Notes: a model not told the origin generated them from the sequence alone. 64,000 nucleotides of DNA from AWTP1-13 sp963832445 (GCA_963832445.1 CAWHUM010000014.1:62001-126000), one strand, 5' to 3'. Numbered from the stretch's first letter, positions 41,823-52,471 are shown. Made by a program: numbers and translations.

Positions 41823-42467
41823 GCGCGCGACTTTGCCAGCAGGGCCCTGAGCTCGTCCAGCTCTTGCGGCGTATTGGCGTTGAAGAACGGGTCGACCTCC
41901 ACGCCTCCCATACGGAGCATGGGAAAATCCACCGCCACGGTGCCATGCCGATCGGTCCAGTGCAGCACCTTGCGCACACCGGAGCGCAGCTGGTCTTCGA
42001 GGTCCGCGGCCAGTGCCACCGGCCACAGCCCGATCACGGGATGCAGCTCGCCGGCCGACTTGGCCAGCGCAATGGCGCCGTCGCGGTCCGCAACGGCGGC
42101 GGTGAGTCTCGGCCACCAGGTCCGCCGGCAGCATGGGCGCGTCGCCTGCCGCCGTGACGATCCAGCGCGCTTGGGGAGCGTTGGCGGCCGACCAGCGCAT
42201 GCCGGCCAGCACGCCTGCCAGCGGCCCGGCGAAGCCCGTGATCGTGTCGGCGGCGACGGGAAGCCCGAGCCCGGCGAAGCGGGCCGGATCGCCGTTGGCG
42301 TTGATGACCATGCGCCCGACCTGGGGCGCCAGGCGCTCGATGACATGGGCCAGCATCGGCTTGCCGACCAGCTGCAGCAGCCCCTTGTCGCCGCCGCCCA
42401 TGCGGCGCGACTGGCCGCCGGCCAGGATGACGCCGGTGACGGATGAAGCTGCGATGGTGCTGCCCAT
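41819..42467 (-). CDS. mobA: Molybdenum cofactor guanylyltransferase MobA (one frameshift)
   Basis: About 215 residues when repaired. The N-terminus VTGVILAGGQSRRMGGGDKG is the nucleotidyltransferase loop, TAAGDAPMLPADLV carries the metal-binding aspartate, and FFNANTPQELDEL is the C-terminal family motif. An extra T at 42107 (plus strand) shifts the frame; without it the middle reads LVAELTAAVADRDGAIALA. The enzyme joins GTP to molybdopterin to form the bis-MGD precursor used by formate dehydrogenase-type enzymes, fitting the neighbouring fdhD. Confidence 0.87.
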
Positions 42468-42472
42468 AAGCG

Positions 42473-43354
42473 CTAGTCCATCGCCTCCGCAAGACCGCCC
42501 TTGCGCGCGTGCCTCTTGTCCTCCTCGTCGGCCGCCTTGGGATCGGCGTCGAACACCAGCCGCTCCAGGCCAGCTAGCGCCACGAACCGCTTGCCGCGCG
42601 CCCGGCCGATCAGGGTGAGGCCCGCCTTTTGCGCCAGCTCCACGCCCCAGGCCGTGAAGCCCGAGCGCGACACCAGCACCGGGATGCGCATCTTGACGGT
42701 CTTGATCACCATCTCCGAGGTCAGCCGGCCGGTGGTGTAGAAGATCTTGTCGTCCGCCGCGATGCCGTTGAGGAGCATGTAGCCGGCGATCTTGTCGACC
42801 GCATTATGCCGGCCGACGTCCTCCATGTAGATGAGTGGCTTGTCCTCCCGGGCCAGCACGCAGCCGTGAATGGCGCCGGCCTTGAGGTAGAGACTGGGGG
42901 CCGTGTTGATCTTCCGGGTCAGCTGGTAGAGCCAGGACGTCTTCACCCGGGCATCGGGGTTGAGCCGAATCGCGTCGAATTCCTCCATCAGGTCGCCGAA
43001 CACGGTGCCCTGGGCGCAACCCGAGGTCTGGGTCTTCTTCCTGAGCTTGTCCTCGAAGCTGGTCTGGCGCGTGGTGCGGACGACGATGGTGGCGATGTCC
43101 TCCTCGTAGTCGATAGCGGTGATCTCGTCGTCCGCCTTGAGCATGCTCTGGTTGAGGAGGTAGCCCACGGCCAAAAGGTCGGGCCGGTCGCCGATCGTCA
43201 TGAGGGTGACGATTTCCTGGGAGTTCAGGAACACGGTGAGAGCGCGTTCCGTGACGACCTCGGCCGCCACTGGCTTGCCCTCATGATCGATCCCCGGCAC
43301 GGTCACCGAGAGCCGCGGGTCGTCGGGGTCGGGGCGAACTTCGAACTCTTTCAC
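42473..43354 (-). CDS. fdhD: Formate dehydrogenase accessory sulfurtransferase FdhD
   Basis: A protein of about 293 residues that transfers sulfur to bis-MGD cofactor for formate dehydrogenase. Conserved parts: ERALTVFLNSQEIVTLM, the catalytic-loop cysteine in TSGCAQGTVFG, HGCVLAREDKPLIYMEDVGRHN split across HGC and EDVGRHNAVDKI, and FTAWGVELAQKAGLTLIGRA. A GTG at 43354 with GGAG upstream was taken as start; the open frame continues to 43576 without conserved sequence. Ends 6 nt before the mobA start, forming fdhD-mobA-mobB. Confidence 0.9.
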   Translation of the reverse strand: MKEFEVRPDPDDPRLSVTVPGIDHEGKPVAAEVVTERALTVFLNSQEIVTLMTIGDRPDLLAVGYLLNQSMLKADDEITAIDYEEDIATIVVRTTRQTSFEDKLRKKTQTSGCAQGTVFGDLMEEFDAIRLNPDARVKTSWLYQLTRKINTAPSLYLKAGAIHGCVLAREDKPLIYMEDVGRHNAVDKIAGYMLLNGIAADDKIFYTTGRLTSEMVIKTVKMRIPVLVSRSGFTAWGVELAQKAGLTLIGRARGKRFVALAGLERLVFDADPKAADEEDKRHARKGGLAEAMD

Positions 43355-43698
43355 GCGCGCGGGCTCCGGGTTGGTTAAGGGCGATTTAATCTCAGCCTCC
43401 CGTGGCCGCAAGGCCGCCTTGGCGGTATGGTCGATGATGCCTTGCGGAAATGACGGTCGAGACCCGCGAAACGGGGCCAAGGCGGCTTGGGTGCCGGTAG
43501 AAGACCGCCTATGATCCAAGGCGAAGCTAGTGAGCGTAACGGTGCGACCAACGGCTGTCTCGGCGTAGCCGCGCAAACGATGCTATGAATTTCTGCGGCC
43601 TTGGGCTGGGTCCGAGAGGCAAAACGCAAGGGGGCTAACCCAGGCAGCCCGGCCGAGCCTTGCATGAGGCAGGCTCAACACTGAGGAGAAACGCCAAC
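43355..43698. other. Non-coding gap with long-range inverted arms
   Basis: No gene is supported here. GCCGCCTTGGC (43413-43423) and its reverse complement GCCAAGGCGGC (43476-43486) lie 52 nt apart upstream of fdhD, so the leader could fold into a long hairpin. The divergent TRAP binding-protein gene starts at the right end. Confidence 0.4.
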
Positions 43699-44805
<1,107 letters not shown>

Positions 44806-44819
44806 GCGAGCTTTCGCTC

Positions 44820-45876
44820 TAGAGCAGATTCCGATCATACGGCATCGTATCCTGCATCGATGAGATAGTTGCGGCATTCGTGGGCGGTGAGGCGCGTGAG
44901 GGCGGCCGCGATCGCGCGCCAGAGGTCTTGGAGGGTGCGGGCGGCAGCCTTTTTCAGGATCGCCTTGAGCTTGGCGAAGGCCATCTCGATCGGGTTGAGG
45001 TCGGGCGAGTAGGGCGGCAGGTAGCGCAGCTCGGCCCCAGCCTGCTCGATGGCATTGCGGACCTTGTCCGGCTTGTGGGCGGGCAGATTGTCCATGACGA
45101 CGATATCGCCTGGCAGCAACGTCGGCGCCAGCATCTGCTCGACGTAGGCCAGGAATGCAGCGCCATCCATGGCGCCGTCGAGGACCATCGGCGCGGACAT
45201 GCCGGTTTGCCTCAGCGCACCGACGAACGTCGTCGTCTTCCAGTGGCCGTGTGGAATGCTGGCGATGCAGCGCGTGCCGCGACGCGAACGGCCATAGAGC
45301 CGCGCCATCTTGGTCGTGGCTCCGGTTTCGTCGATGAAGACCAGGCGGGCAGGATCGAGGTCACGCTGCGCGGCGTGCCAGACCTGCCTTGCGCTCGCCA
45401 CGTCCGCCCGTTCCCGCTCGCTGGCGTGCGCGGTTTTTTTTGAACGTCTGATCGTGGCGATCGAGCAAGCGCCAGATCGTGCTCGGCGCAAACCTTTCGC
45501 CGTGCTCCCGTTCCAGATGCTCGGCGATCTCGGTCAGCGTGATGTCTACCTGCCCGGCGATCAGGGCCCGGATCTCCCCGGCATGTGCCTCGATCCGCCC
45601 CGAGCGCCTGTCGCCGCCTTGCCGGCGCGGCGCCAAGGTGCCTGCATCACGCCAGCGCCGCACCAACTTCACCGCGGTCGAGGCGGCGACCCCGAACCGG
45701 CCGGCGGCAGCCCGACAGCTCATCCCGGCAGCAACCGCGGCGATAAGGCGAGAGCGCAGGTCATTGGAAAGAGGTCTCGTCATGCGGGCTGGCCTCCTCC
45801 ACCAGCCCGCAGCATGAATCACTGTTCGCGCCAAATGTGAATCCCCTCCGATTCCGTCAGATGGGAAAATGCTCTA
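44820..45876 (-). mobile_element. IS630-family insertion sequence
   Basis: A 1.05-kb element flanked by TA dinucleotides (44820-44821 and 45875-45876), the target duplicated by IS630. Terminal inverted repeats: the left begins GAGCAGATTCCGATCATACG and the right, read inward, GAGCATTTTCCCATCTGACG; about 24 of the first 31 positions agree, counting the flanking CTA. It carries one two-part transposase gene. Confidence 0.92.
44835..45783 (-). CDS. IS630 transposase, two frames joined by programmed frameshift
   Basis: The upstream frame (45783-45361) encodes a 140-residue helix-turn-helix half: MTRPLSNDLRSRLIAAVAAG, then GRFGVAASTAVKLVRRW. The downstream frame (ends 44835) encodes the DDE catalytic half: LVFIDETGATTKMARLYG (first Asp), DIVVMDNLPAHKPDKV (second Asp) and YSPDLNPIEMAFAKLK (Glu). 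They overlap at a run of eight A on the coding strand (45441-45434), a typical slippery site for IS630-group transposases, so the full protein of about 315 residues is made by frameshifting. All catalytic residues are present, so it may be active. Confidence 0.92.
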
Positions 45877-45890
45877 GCTGAAAAATGGCG

Positions 45891-45920
45891 AACCCCCAGA
45901 CCCTGTCTGGGGGTTCTTTT
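45891..45920 (+). terminator. Rho-independent terminator of the TRAP binding-protein gene
   Basis: AACCCCCAGAC pairs perfectly with GTCTGGGGGTT around a CCT loop, followed by CTTTT. It is a strong plus-strand terminator. No plus-strand gene lies between the IS and this hairpin, so it was probably the terminator of the dctP gene, now 1.1 kb away because the IS inserted between them. It may also serve the convergent dctQM operon. Confidence 0.88.
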
Positions 45921-45935
45921 CGCGGCCCAGGTGTT

Positions 45936-47834
45936 TCAGTTTTTCGGATTCTCAGAGGCAGGAGAAGGTGTCACGGCCGATTGCGGTTGCGGGGCCAAAT
46001 CCGGGGGCAATTGCGGGGACGCATCCGATTGGGGCTTCGGCGCCGGTGCTGCGCTTGGCTGCGATGGCGCCACAAGATCGGGTGGCAACAGGTTTACCGG
46101 CGGCGCCGGGATCTGCGGCGCCGGGATCTTGAGATCGCCTGGGACGCCGAACGGCGGCGGTCCGCCTGGTCCGCCGAAGCTCGGAATGCGGATCTCGATC
46201 TTGCTCGGGTCGACCGTCGGCGCCTGGCTCTTGTAGTGCATCACCATCTGCGGGAATGCGATTACCAAGCCCACCATGATGCACTGGATGAACACGAAAG
46301 GCACGGCGCCCCAATAGATCTGCCCCGTTGTCACCGGGTCCATCGTCTGGCCAGTGACACGGTCCTTGTAGGGCTCCCTTGCGGCGACCGAGCGCAGATA
46401 GAAGAGGGCAAAGCCGAACGGCGGATGCATGAAGCTGGTCTGCATGTTCACGCCGAGCATCACCCCGAGCCAGATCAGGTCGATGCCGATCTTCTCTGCC
46501 GCCGGACCGATCAAGGGAATCACAATGAAGGCGATCTCGAAGAAGTCGAGGAAGAAGGCGAGCAGGAACACAAGGATGTTGATGAAGACGAGGAAGCCCA
46601 CATGTCCACCGGGCAGCGAGGTGAGCAGGTGCTCGACCCAAACGTGCCCGTTCACGCCGTAGAAGGTGAGCGAGAAGATACGTGCGCCAACTAGGATGAA
46701 GACCACGAACGCCGACAGCTTGGCGGTGGCTTCGACCGCCGACTTGAGCAAGGCCAGGTTGAAGCGGTTGGGGTTTCTGTCGAGCCAGCGCTTGAAGATG
46801 GCGAGCAGGATCGCTCCGCTGGCGCCCATCGCGCCGCCTTCGGTCGGAGTCGCGACACCGATGAAGATTGTGCCGAGCACCAGGAAGATCAGGAACAGCG
46901 GCGGCACCATCACGAAGGTGACCTGCTGCGCCAGGGCGGACAGAAAGCGGAAACCCGTGATCTTGCTGATGACCCAGTTGAGCACTGCCACCGCGAAGGC
47001 GAACAGGATCGAGACCGCCATGGTCAGCACCACGAAATCGGCACCACGGTAGGGCTGAGTGCGGATTGCCAGGTAGCCTACCAGCCCGGAGACGACGGTA
47101 AGAATGGCCAACGAGATGAGACCGCGGCTGCCGTTAGGCTCGCGAAAGCTGACCGCGTCCGCCGGCAGCCCGGGCGCTGCGTTCGGCGCGATCTTCGTGA
47201 CGAGAAATATATAGCTGGCGTAGAGCGAGGCGAGCACCAGGCCGGGGATGAATGCGCCTTCGTACATGTCGCCGACCGAACGGCCGAGTTGGTCGGCCAT
47301 GACGATCAGCACCAATGACGGGGGGATGATCTGTGCCAGCGTGCCCGAAGCGGCGATCACCCCTGTCGCAACGCGCCTGTCGTAGCCGTAGCGCAGCATG
47401 ATAGGCAGCGAGATGAGGCCCATCGAGATGACGGACGCGGCAACCACGCCGGTGGTCGCGGCGAGCAGCGCGCCGACGAAGATCACCGCATAGGCCAGGC
47501 CGCCGCGGATGGTGCCGAACAGCTGGCCAATGGTATCGAGCAGGTCCTCGGCCATGCCGGACCGTTCGAGCACGAGCCCCATCAGCGTAAAGAACGGAAT
47601 GGCCAGCAGGACATCGTTGTTGACGATCGCGTACAACCGATGCGGTAGCGACCCCAGAAGCGGCCATGACAGCGTGATGGTGCCATGCGAGAGCGGTGCG
47701 ACCTCGACGCCGATGATGAAGAAGATGAGCCCACATGCCGCGAGCGAGAAAGCAACGGGGTAGCCGATCAGCAGGAACACGACGAGTGACGCAAACATGA
47801 TCGGAGCCATGTTTTGCGCAATGAATTCGGCCAT
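45936..47834 (-). CDS. dctM: TRAP transporter large permease (DctM) with proline-rich C-terminal tail
   Basis: A 632-residue membrane protein of the DctM family (usually about 430, or over 600 with insertions). Core motifs: VAFSLAACGLIFFIIGVE, LLAIPFFTLMGLVLERSG, SGTLAQIIPPSLVLIVMAD, FIGVATPTEGGAMGASGAI and GVNMQTSFMHPPFGFALFYL. A hydrophilic/hydrophobic insert lies around 230-300. The last 90 residues (PAPQIPAPPVNLLPPDLVAP and onward) are Pro/Ala/Gln-rich and absent from typical DctM. Encoded 57 nt after dctQ. It exchanges substrate with the convergent dctP receptor. Confidence 0.9.
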   Translation of the reverse strand: MAEFIAQNMAPIMFASLVVFLLIGYPVAFSLAACGLIFFIIGVEVAPLSHGTITLSWPLLGSLPHRLYAIVNNDVLLAIPFFTLMGLVLERSGMAEDLLDTIGQLFGTIRGGLAYAVIFVGALLAATTGVVAASVISMGLISLPIMLRYGYDRRVATGVIAASGTLAQIIPPSLVLIVMADQLGRSVGDMYEGAFIPGLVLASLYASYIFLVTKIAPNAAPGLPADAVSFREPNGSRGLISLAILTVVSGLVGYLAIRTQPYRGADFVVLTMAVSILFAFAVAVLNWVISKITGFRFLSALAQQVTFVMVPPLFLIFLVLGTIFIGVATPTEGGAMGASGAILLAIFKRWLDRNPNRFNLALLKSAVEATAKLSAFVVFILVGARIFSLTFYGVNGHVWVEHLLTSLPGGHVGFLVFINILVFLLAFFLDFFEIAFIVIPLIGPAAEKIGIDLIWLGVMLGVNMQTSFMHPPFGFALFYLRSVAAREPYKDRVTGQTMDPVTTGQIYWGAVPFVFIQCIMVGLVIAFPQMVMHYKSQAPTVDPSKIEIRIPSFGGPGGPPPFGVPGDLKIPAPQIPAPPVNLLPPDLVAPSQPSAAPAPKPQSDASPQLPPDLAPQPQSAVTPSPASENPKN

Positions 47835-47891
47835 TCAGGTGCTCCAGCGGATCGAAGTGACTAACGGCATGGCGAGGCGTTGTGCCCTGGC

Positions 47892-48500
47892 TCAACTGCG
47901 GGCGCGCTGCTCCGCCTCTTCGCGAGCAACCTGCAACAGGCGCTCGGCTTCGGCTTCCGCCGCCGCATGATGACCACCGCCGCTGACCGTGTCCTGCAGG
48001 TCACCTCGCATGATCGCAATGCGCTTGATGAGCTCTGAGAATGCCTGCACCAGAAGCAGCGTGAAGCCGAGGGGTATCAGCAGCTTGGAGGGATAGACCG
48101 GCAGCCCGCCGGCGTTGGTGGACTGCTCATTCTGCGTCAGCGACAGCCAGAAGAACGGCCACCCCAGATAGACGATCAGCGCCGCGGCAGGGAGCAAAAA
48201 GAAGATGTGGCCGAACACATCGATCCAGTCCCGCACGCGCTTTGGAAAGAAGCTGTTCACGATGTCGATGCGGATGTGCTCGTTCGACAGCAGCGTCCAT
48301 GGCGCGCAAAGCAAGAACACGACCCCGAAGAGAATCCACTGCAGCTCCAGCCATGAGTTGGAAGAGACGTTGAAGACCTTGCGAACGATCGCATTGGCTG
48401 CGCTGACCAGAACGGCAATCAAAATTGCCCAGGCCACCAGCTGGCCAATCCTGGTATTGAAGCGGTCGACCGCACGGCTGAAACCCAACAGGCCTTGCAA
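47892..48500 (-). CDS. dctQ: TRAP transporter small permease (DctQ)
   Basis: A 202-residue protein with four membrane helices. A TTG start at 48500 has AAGGAGGA about 6 nt upstream. The family pattern is IGQLVAWAILIAVLVSAANA, NSWLELQWILFGVVFLLCAP and NEHIRIDIVNSFFPKRVRDW, the last with the conserved H-(I/V)-R-(I/V)-D. An ATG 3 nt before is out of frame. The C-terminal 40 residues (HHAAAEAEAERLLQVAREEA) form a charged helix. Confidence 0.88.
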   Translation of the reverse strand: MQGLLGFSRAVDRFNTRIGQLVAWAILIAVLVSAANAIVRKVFNVSSNSWLELQWILFGVVFLLCAPWTLLSNEHIRIDIVNSFFPKRVRDWIDVFGHIFFLLPAAALIVYLGWPFFWLSLTQNEQSTNAGGLPVYPSKLLIPLGFTLLLVQAFSELIKRIAIMRGDLQDTVSGGGHHAAAEAEAERLLQVAREEAEQRARS

Positions 48501-48726
48501 GCATTCCTCCTTTTTCCTGCGAGGCAGACGCTGCGCCGATAAAGCGCTCCCGCCATCCCCGCTTGTTGGCCATAGCTTATAGATTTGCCGCGACGTGACA
48601 TACAGCAAACCGTCTGCCACTATGTTCTAGGGTCGCAGTCTGGGCAGAGGTTCGACCCTGCACCAATGCGACCGGTGCGCACGGTAGCCTGCAAAGCTTC
48701 CCTGCAACGCTTCCAAAGAGCATCTC

Positions 48727-50254
48727 ATGGGCCTTAGCAAGGAACAGATCCTAGAGCGGCTGCGCCAGGTCAAAGGGCCGGACCTGCAGGGCAATATCGT
48801 CGATCTGGGGCTGGTGTCCGAGATTCTGCTGAAAGAGGGGCGGGTATCCTTTTCCATTACCGTGCCGCCGCAACGCGCCTCCGAGCTAGACCCCTTGCGG
48901 CAAGCGGCCGAGAAGGTCGTGCGCGAGATGCCGGGCGTTGCGAGCGTCGTCGCCGTGCTCACGGCGGAACGATCGAGTGCGAGCGGCAACGGATCGGGGC
49001 AAGGTAGCGGCCGGGCTCCCGAAAGCGCCAGAGTGCAGCAGGCGCGTGCCCGCAGCGGCGGCATGGGCGCACCTCCTCCTCCATCGGGGCCTCCGGTGCA
49101 GGCCCACGCCGGTGCGCAGCGCCAGACCATCCAGGTGCCCGGTATCAAGCACATGATCGCGGTGGCGTCCGGCAAGGGCGGCGTCGGCAAATCCACCACG
49201 GCCGTTAACCTTGCGCTCGGATTCCAGGCGATCGGACTCAAGGCCGGCATCCTCGATGCCGACATCTACGGCCCCTCACAGCCGCGCCTGCTCGGCTTGA
49301 GCGGCCGGCCGCAGGTCGCCGGCGGCAAGCGGCTGCGCCCCATGGAGGCCTACGGGCTCGAGGCCATGTCGATGGGCTTCCTGGTGGACGAGGGCACGCC
49401 CATCATCTGGCGCGGGCCGATGGTGGTCTCAGCCCTCACCCAGATGCTGCGCGATGTGGCCTGGGGCGAGCTCGACGTGCTGGTGATCGACATGCCGCCC
49501 GGCACGGGCGACGTGCAGCTCACCATGGCGCAGCAAGTGCCGCTGGCGGGCGCCATCATCGTCTCCACCCCGCAGGACCTGGCGCTGATCGACGCGCGCA
49601 AGGGCCTCGCCATGTTCCAGAAGGTGGACGTGCCGGTGCTCGGCATCATCGAGAACATGAGCACCTTCATCTGCCCCAAATGCGGAGAGCGCTCCGACAT
49701 CTTCGGTCATGGCGGCGCCGAGAGGGAGGCAGAAAAGCTCGGCATCCCCTTCCTCGGCGGCGTTCCGCTCGACATGGAGATCCGCATCCGCTCCGACGAA
49801 GGCCGGCCGATCACGGCCACCAGCCCCGACGGACCGCATGCCCGCATCTACCGCGACATCGCCGCCAAGGCCTGGGAGGCCTTGCAGGGAGGCGCAGACG
49901 CCCGCGTCAACCCGCCCACGCTGGCGCTTAGCCCCGACAAGAGCGAGCTGCACGTGGGCTTCGAGGGCGAGGACGCATTCACCCTCCCCGCCGAGATGCT
50001 GCGCGTCATGAGCCCGTCCGCGGAGGTGCAGGGCCATTCGCCCGAGCAGCGCGTGACGGTGGCGACGCAAGCGCAACGTCAAGATCAAGGCGCTCAACCC
50101 CGTCGGCAACTACGCCGTGCGCATCGGCTTCGACGACGGGCACGACACGGGGCTGTTCACCTGGTCCTACCTGCAGACGCTGCACAAGGAGCGCGACAAG
50201 CGCTGGGCGGAGTATCTCTCCGCGCTGGCCGTCAAGGGCCTGAGCCGCGGCTAG
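48727..50254 (+). CDS. mrp: Mrp/ApbC-type Fe-S cluster carrier ATPase with C-terminal DUF971 domain (one frameshift)
   Basis: An Fe-S carrier of about 508 residues. Domains: N-terminal DUF59-like (GPDLQGNIVDLGLVSEILL), a Gly/Ser/Pro linker, then the P-loop ATPase: VASGKGGVGKSTTAVNLAL, DADIYGPSQPRLLGL, VIDMPPGTGDVQL, IENMSTFICPKCGERSDIFG with the Fe-S Cys-x-x-Cys. After about residue 395 a DUF971 (GBBH-like) domain follows (ELHVGFEGEDAFTLPAEMLR). An extra C at 50068 breaks the frame; corrected it reads KRNVKIKALNPVGNYAVRI and ends LAVKGLSRG at TAG 50252-50254. Mrp should be intact, so a sequence error is likely. Confidence 0.88.
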
Positions 50255-50493
50255 CTCGCGCGCAGGCTGCGATCGACGGCTCGCGCACCAGCTGGGTCAT
50301 CGCCACCACCTCCGTGCGACACTTGCATGACGCTCCCGACGTGGAGTGCCCTGCCCACGCGGGCGAGGTCTGGAATTGCCGTTGCGGAAGCAGAGTCGCT
50401 TTGCTATTGGCACTGTCGTCGGTACTGGGGAAAGCACAGCTTTCGAGTGCCGGGGGATGGCCTAGCCAACATCGGATTTCTGCGAGAAGATTC

Positions 50494-51090
50494 ATGTCGT
50501 TGCTTGAGTTTCTTTCTAGTCTGCCCATGAAGGGGGAAGTCGTCCTTGGAGTGCTAGGTTTTCTCCTTGGAGTGCTAAGTTTTCTGTTTGGAGTATGGAC
50601 CTACCGCCGACAGCAGCGTCGGCTCATAGAGGTGCAAAAGCAGCAGACCTATCAGCGGCTGGAGCTGGCCTCCAACGATCTTTTCCGCTTCACCGCGAGC
50701 AATGCAGAAACGCTCGTCAATTTCCAAGATCCAGTGAAGGAGCCATCATACAATCCGAGCGCCAAGGATATGATGATAGCGGACAATCATATCTATCAGA
50801 CGCTCAATCTTTTCGAGATGGCTGCACGCCTTCGGCATGCGAATTTCTTCGACGACGAGGTCTTCGGCAGCTGGGTGATTTGGTACTACGAGATGCTCGC
50901 CTCGTGGTATTTCCGCCAGAGGTGGAACGAGATCAGGCACAACTACACGAGGGAGTTGCGGTTAGTTTTCGATGAACAAGTCGCTAGTTTCGACCCTCGA
51001 GCGGACGACGCGGTGAGGAAACAGAAGTTCTTCGACCATGTCGCCGCTCGGCTCGGGTGCCGTCACGTGAGAGGATGGCTCAAGGCATAG
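50494..51090 (+). CDS. Single-pass membrane protein of unknown function
   Basis: A 198-residue protein. An N-terminal helix (GVLGFLLGVLSFLFGVWTY) is followed by a basic stretch (RRQQRRLIEVQKQQ) and a mostly helical cytoplasmic domain rich in Trp/Phe/Tyr (FFDDEVFGSWVIWYYEMLAS, WYFRQRWNEIRHNYTREL). It resembles the architecture of DUF4760-type membrane proteins, but I cannot assign it. Base composition is visibly more AT-rich than the neighbours, which may mean a transferred gene. The 240 nt between mrp and this gene hold nothing recognisable. Confidence 0.6.
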   Translation: MSLLEFLSSLPMKGEVVLGVLGFLLGVLSFLFGVWTYRRQQRRLIEVQKQQTYQRLELASNDLFRFTASNAETLVNFQDPVKEPSYNPSAKDMMIADNHIYQTLNLFEMAARLRHANFFDDEVFGSWVIWYYEMLASWYFRQRWNEIRHNYTRELRLVFDEQVASFDPRADDAVRKQKFFDHVAARLGCRHVRGWLKA

Positions 51091-51208
51091 CCTCGCCCGA
51101 GCCGAACGAACCACGCGGCAACCTCCGTCACGGTCCGCGCACGGCGAGATCGGGCACATCGGTGGCCCCCCTCTTCACGGATCTCGACTGCAAGCCGAGC
51201 TTCGCCTG

Positions 51209-52246
51209 TTAGGAGGCGAACAGCTTCGCAAAGGCACGCGGCTTTCGTGCCCGCCAATGGCCGCGGTGGTAAGCGTCGCTGGCAAGCAGGGGCAGAACGG
51301 AGCCCGCTTCCGCGTAGACCATTTGCTCGAACGCGGTATCCACCTTGCCCCAGGAACTGGCCTCCTTGAGCGTGGAACTGGAGCACGCCCCATCGCGGAC
51401 ATCCGCGACCGTGATCTGAATGGCGTACTTGTGCATATCGACTTCGTGGCCCAGCACCTCCGCGCAAACGACCGTGTCTTGCGCGAAGTTCTTGGGCACC
51501 CCGCCGCCGATCATCAACAGACCCGTCGTACCCGCTTCGATCTTGATCTTCGTGAGCTCGCGAAAATCCCGGATCGAATCGATGGTCAGGTGCCGCTCGG
51601 GGTTGTCCACCTGATGCTTGACCAAGCCAAAGCCAGCAGATGAGTCCGTGAAGGCCGGACAGAAGATCGGCACATCCTTCTCATAGGCGAGCTGAACGAG
51701 CGATTGCGGCTTCTTGGCGTTGCCCTCGCTCAGCCAGCGGCCCATCTCGCGAATGAACTCGCGGGAGCTATAGGGTCGCGGCGGCAGCGAATTCGCAATC
51801 TTGCAGATTGCATGGTCGCAGGCTTTCAAATCGTCTTCGTCGATGTAGGTGTCGTAGATGCGGTCGATATGCAGCTCGCGCAATTCGTTGTCATCGATGA
51901 ACTGGGTACCCCGATAGTGCTTGAAGCCGAGCGCCTCGAAGAAGTCCATGTCCACGATGCTGGCACCGGTCGCGACGATCGCATCCACCATGTTGTATTT
52001 GATCAGGTCCGCGTAGACCTTCATGCAGCCGCCCGCGGATGTGGAGCCTGCCATCGTCAGCATGATGGAACAGCTCTCGTCTCGCAGCATGTTGTTGAGG
52101 ATCTCCGCCGCACCCCCCAGGTCGCGGGAGGTGAACGACATGCTGGCCATGCTCTGCACGATGGGGCGCGCATCGAAAGACGTGAAATCGATGTGCTCGA
52201 TTTCCCGGCTCAGCAGACTTGCCTTGATGTTGGATGCTTCCTTCAT
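51209..52246 (-). CDS. Deoxyhypusine-synthase-like (homospermidine-synthase-type) enzyme
   Basis: A 345-residue NAD-dependent enzyme. The start at 52246 has GGAG 9 nt upstream. It shows the DHS pattern: FTSRDLGGAAEILNNML, LTMAGSTSAGG, VATGASIVDMDFFEALGFKH, PAFTDSSAGFGL and MIGGGVPKNFAQDTVV, with Lys252 at the active-site lysine position. Bacteria lack hypusine-bearing eIF5A, so relatives usually make homospermidine or similar polyamines from spermidine/putrescine or agmatine. It is the downstream neighbour of a SpeD-like gene on the same strand, supporting a polyamine role; the exact product is unknown. Confidence 0.87.
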   Translation of the reverse strand: MKEASNIKASLLSREIEHIDFTSFDARPIVQSMASMSFTSRDLGGAAEILNNMLRDESCSIMLTMAGSTSAGGCMKVYADLIKYNMVDAIVATGASIVDMDFFEALGFKHYRGTQFIDDNELRELHIDRIYDTYIDEDDLKACDHAICKIANSLPPRPYSSREFIREMGRWLSEGNAKKPQSLVQLAYEKDVPIFCPAFTDSSAGFGLVKHQVDNPERHLTIDSIRDFRELTKIKIEAGTTGLLMIGGGVPKNFAQDTVVCAEVLGHEVDMHKYAIQITVADVRDGACSSSTLKEASSWGKVDTAFEQMVYAEAGSVLPLLASDAYHRGHWRARKPRAFAKLFAS

Positions 52247-52471
52247 ACTCGTCAGCTCCATTGATGTCGGGCCTCGCTCACATCGATGCCCGCAATGCAT
52301 CCAGGGGTCCGTCTCATAGGCGCATCGAAGTGCCTTCCCTCGGCGGGAAGATACGATAGCCGCGAGACATTGCGTTGACGGTTCGACGGCGCGCCCAACG
52401 AAGCTGCCCCCCGGCAGCCTCGGCCAGGGGCCGAGGCTTCCGAGTTGTCTGGCGAGGCGGCGGCCGGCTCG

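Noticed and set aside
48727..51090. A single 787-residue frame joining Mrp with the small membrane protein
   Set aside because: The middle (after about residue 445) is non-conserved shifted frame; correcting an extra base at 50068 ends mrp at 50254, and the membrane protein has its own start and ribosome-binding site.
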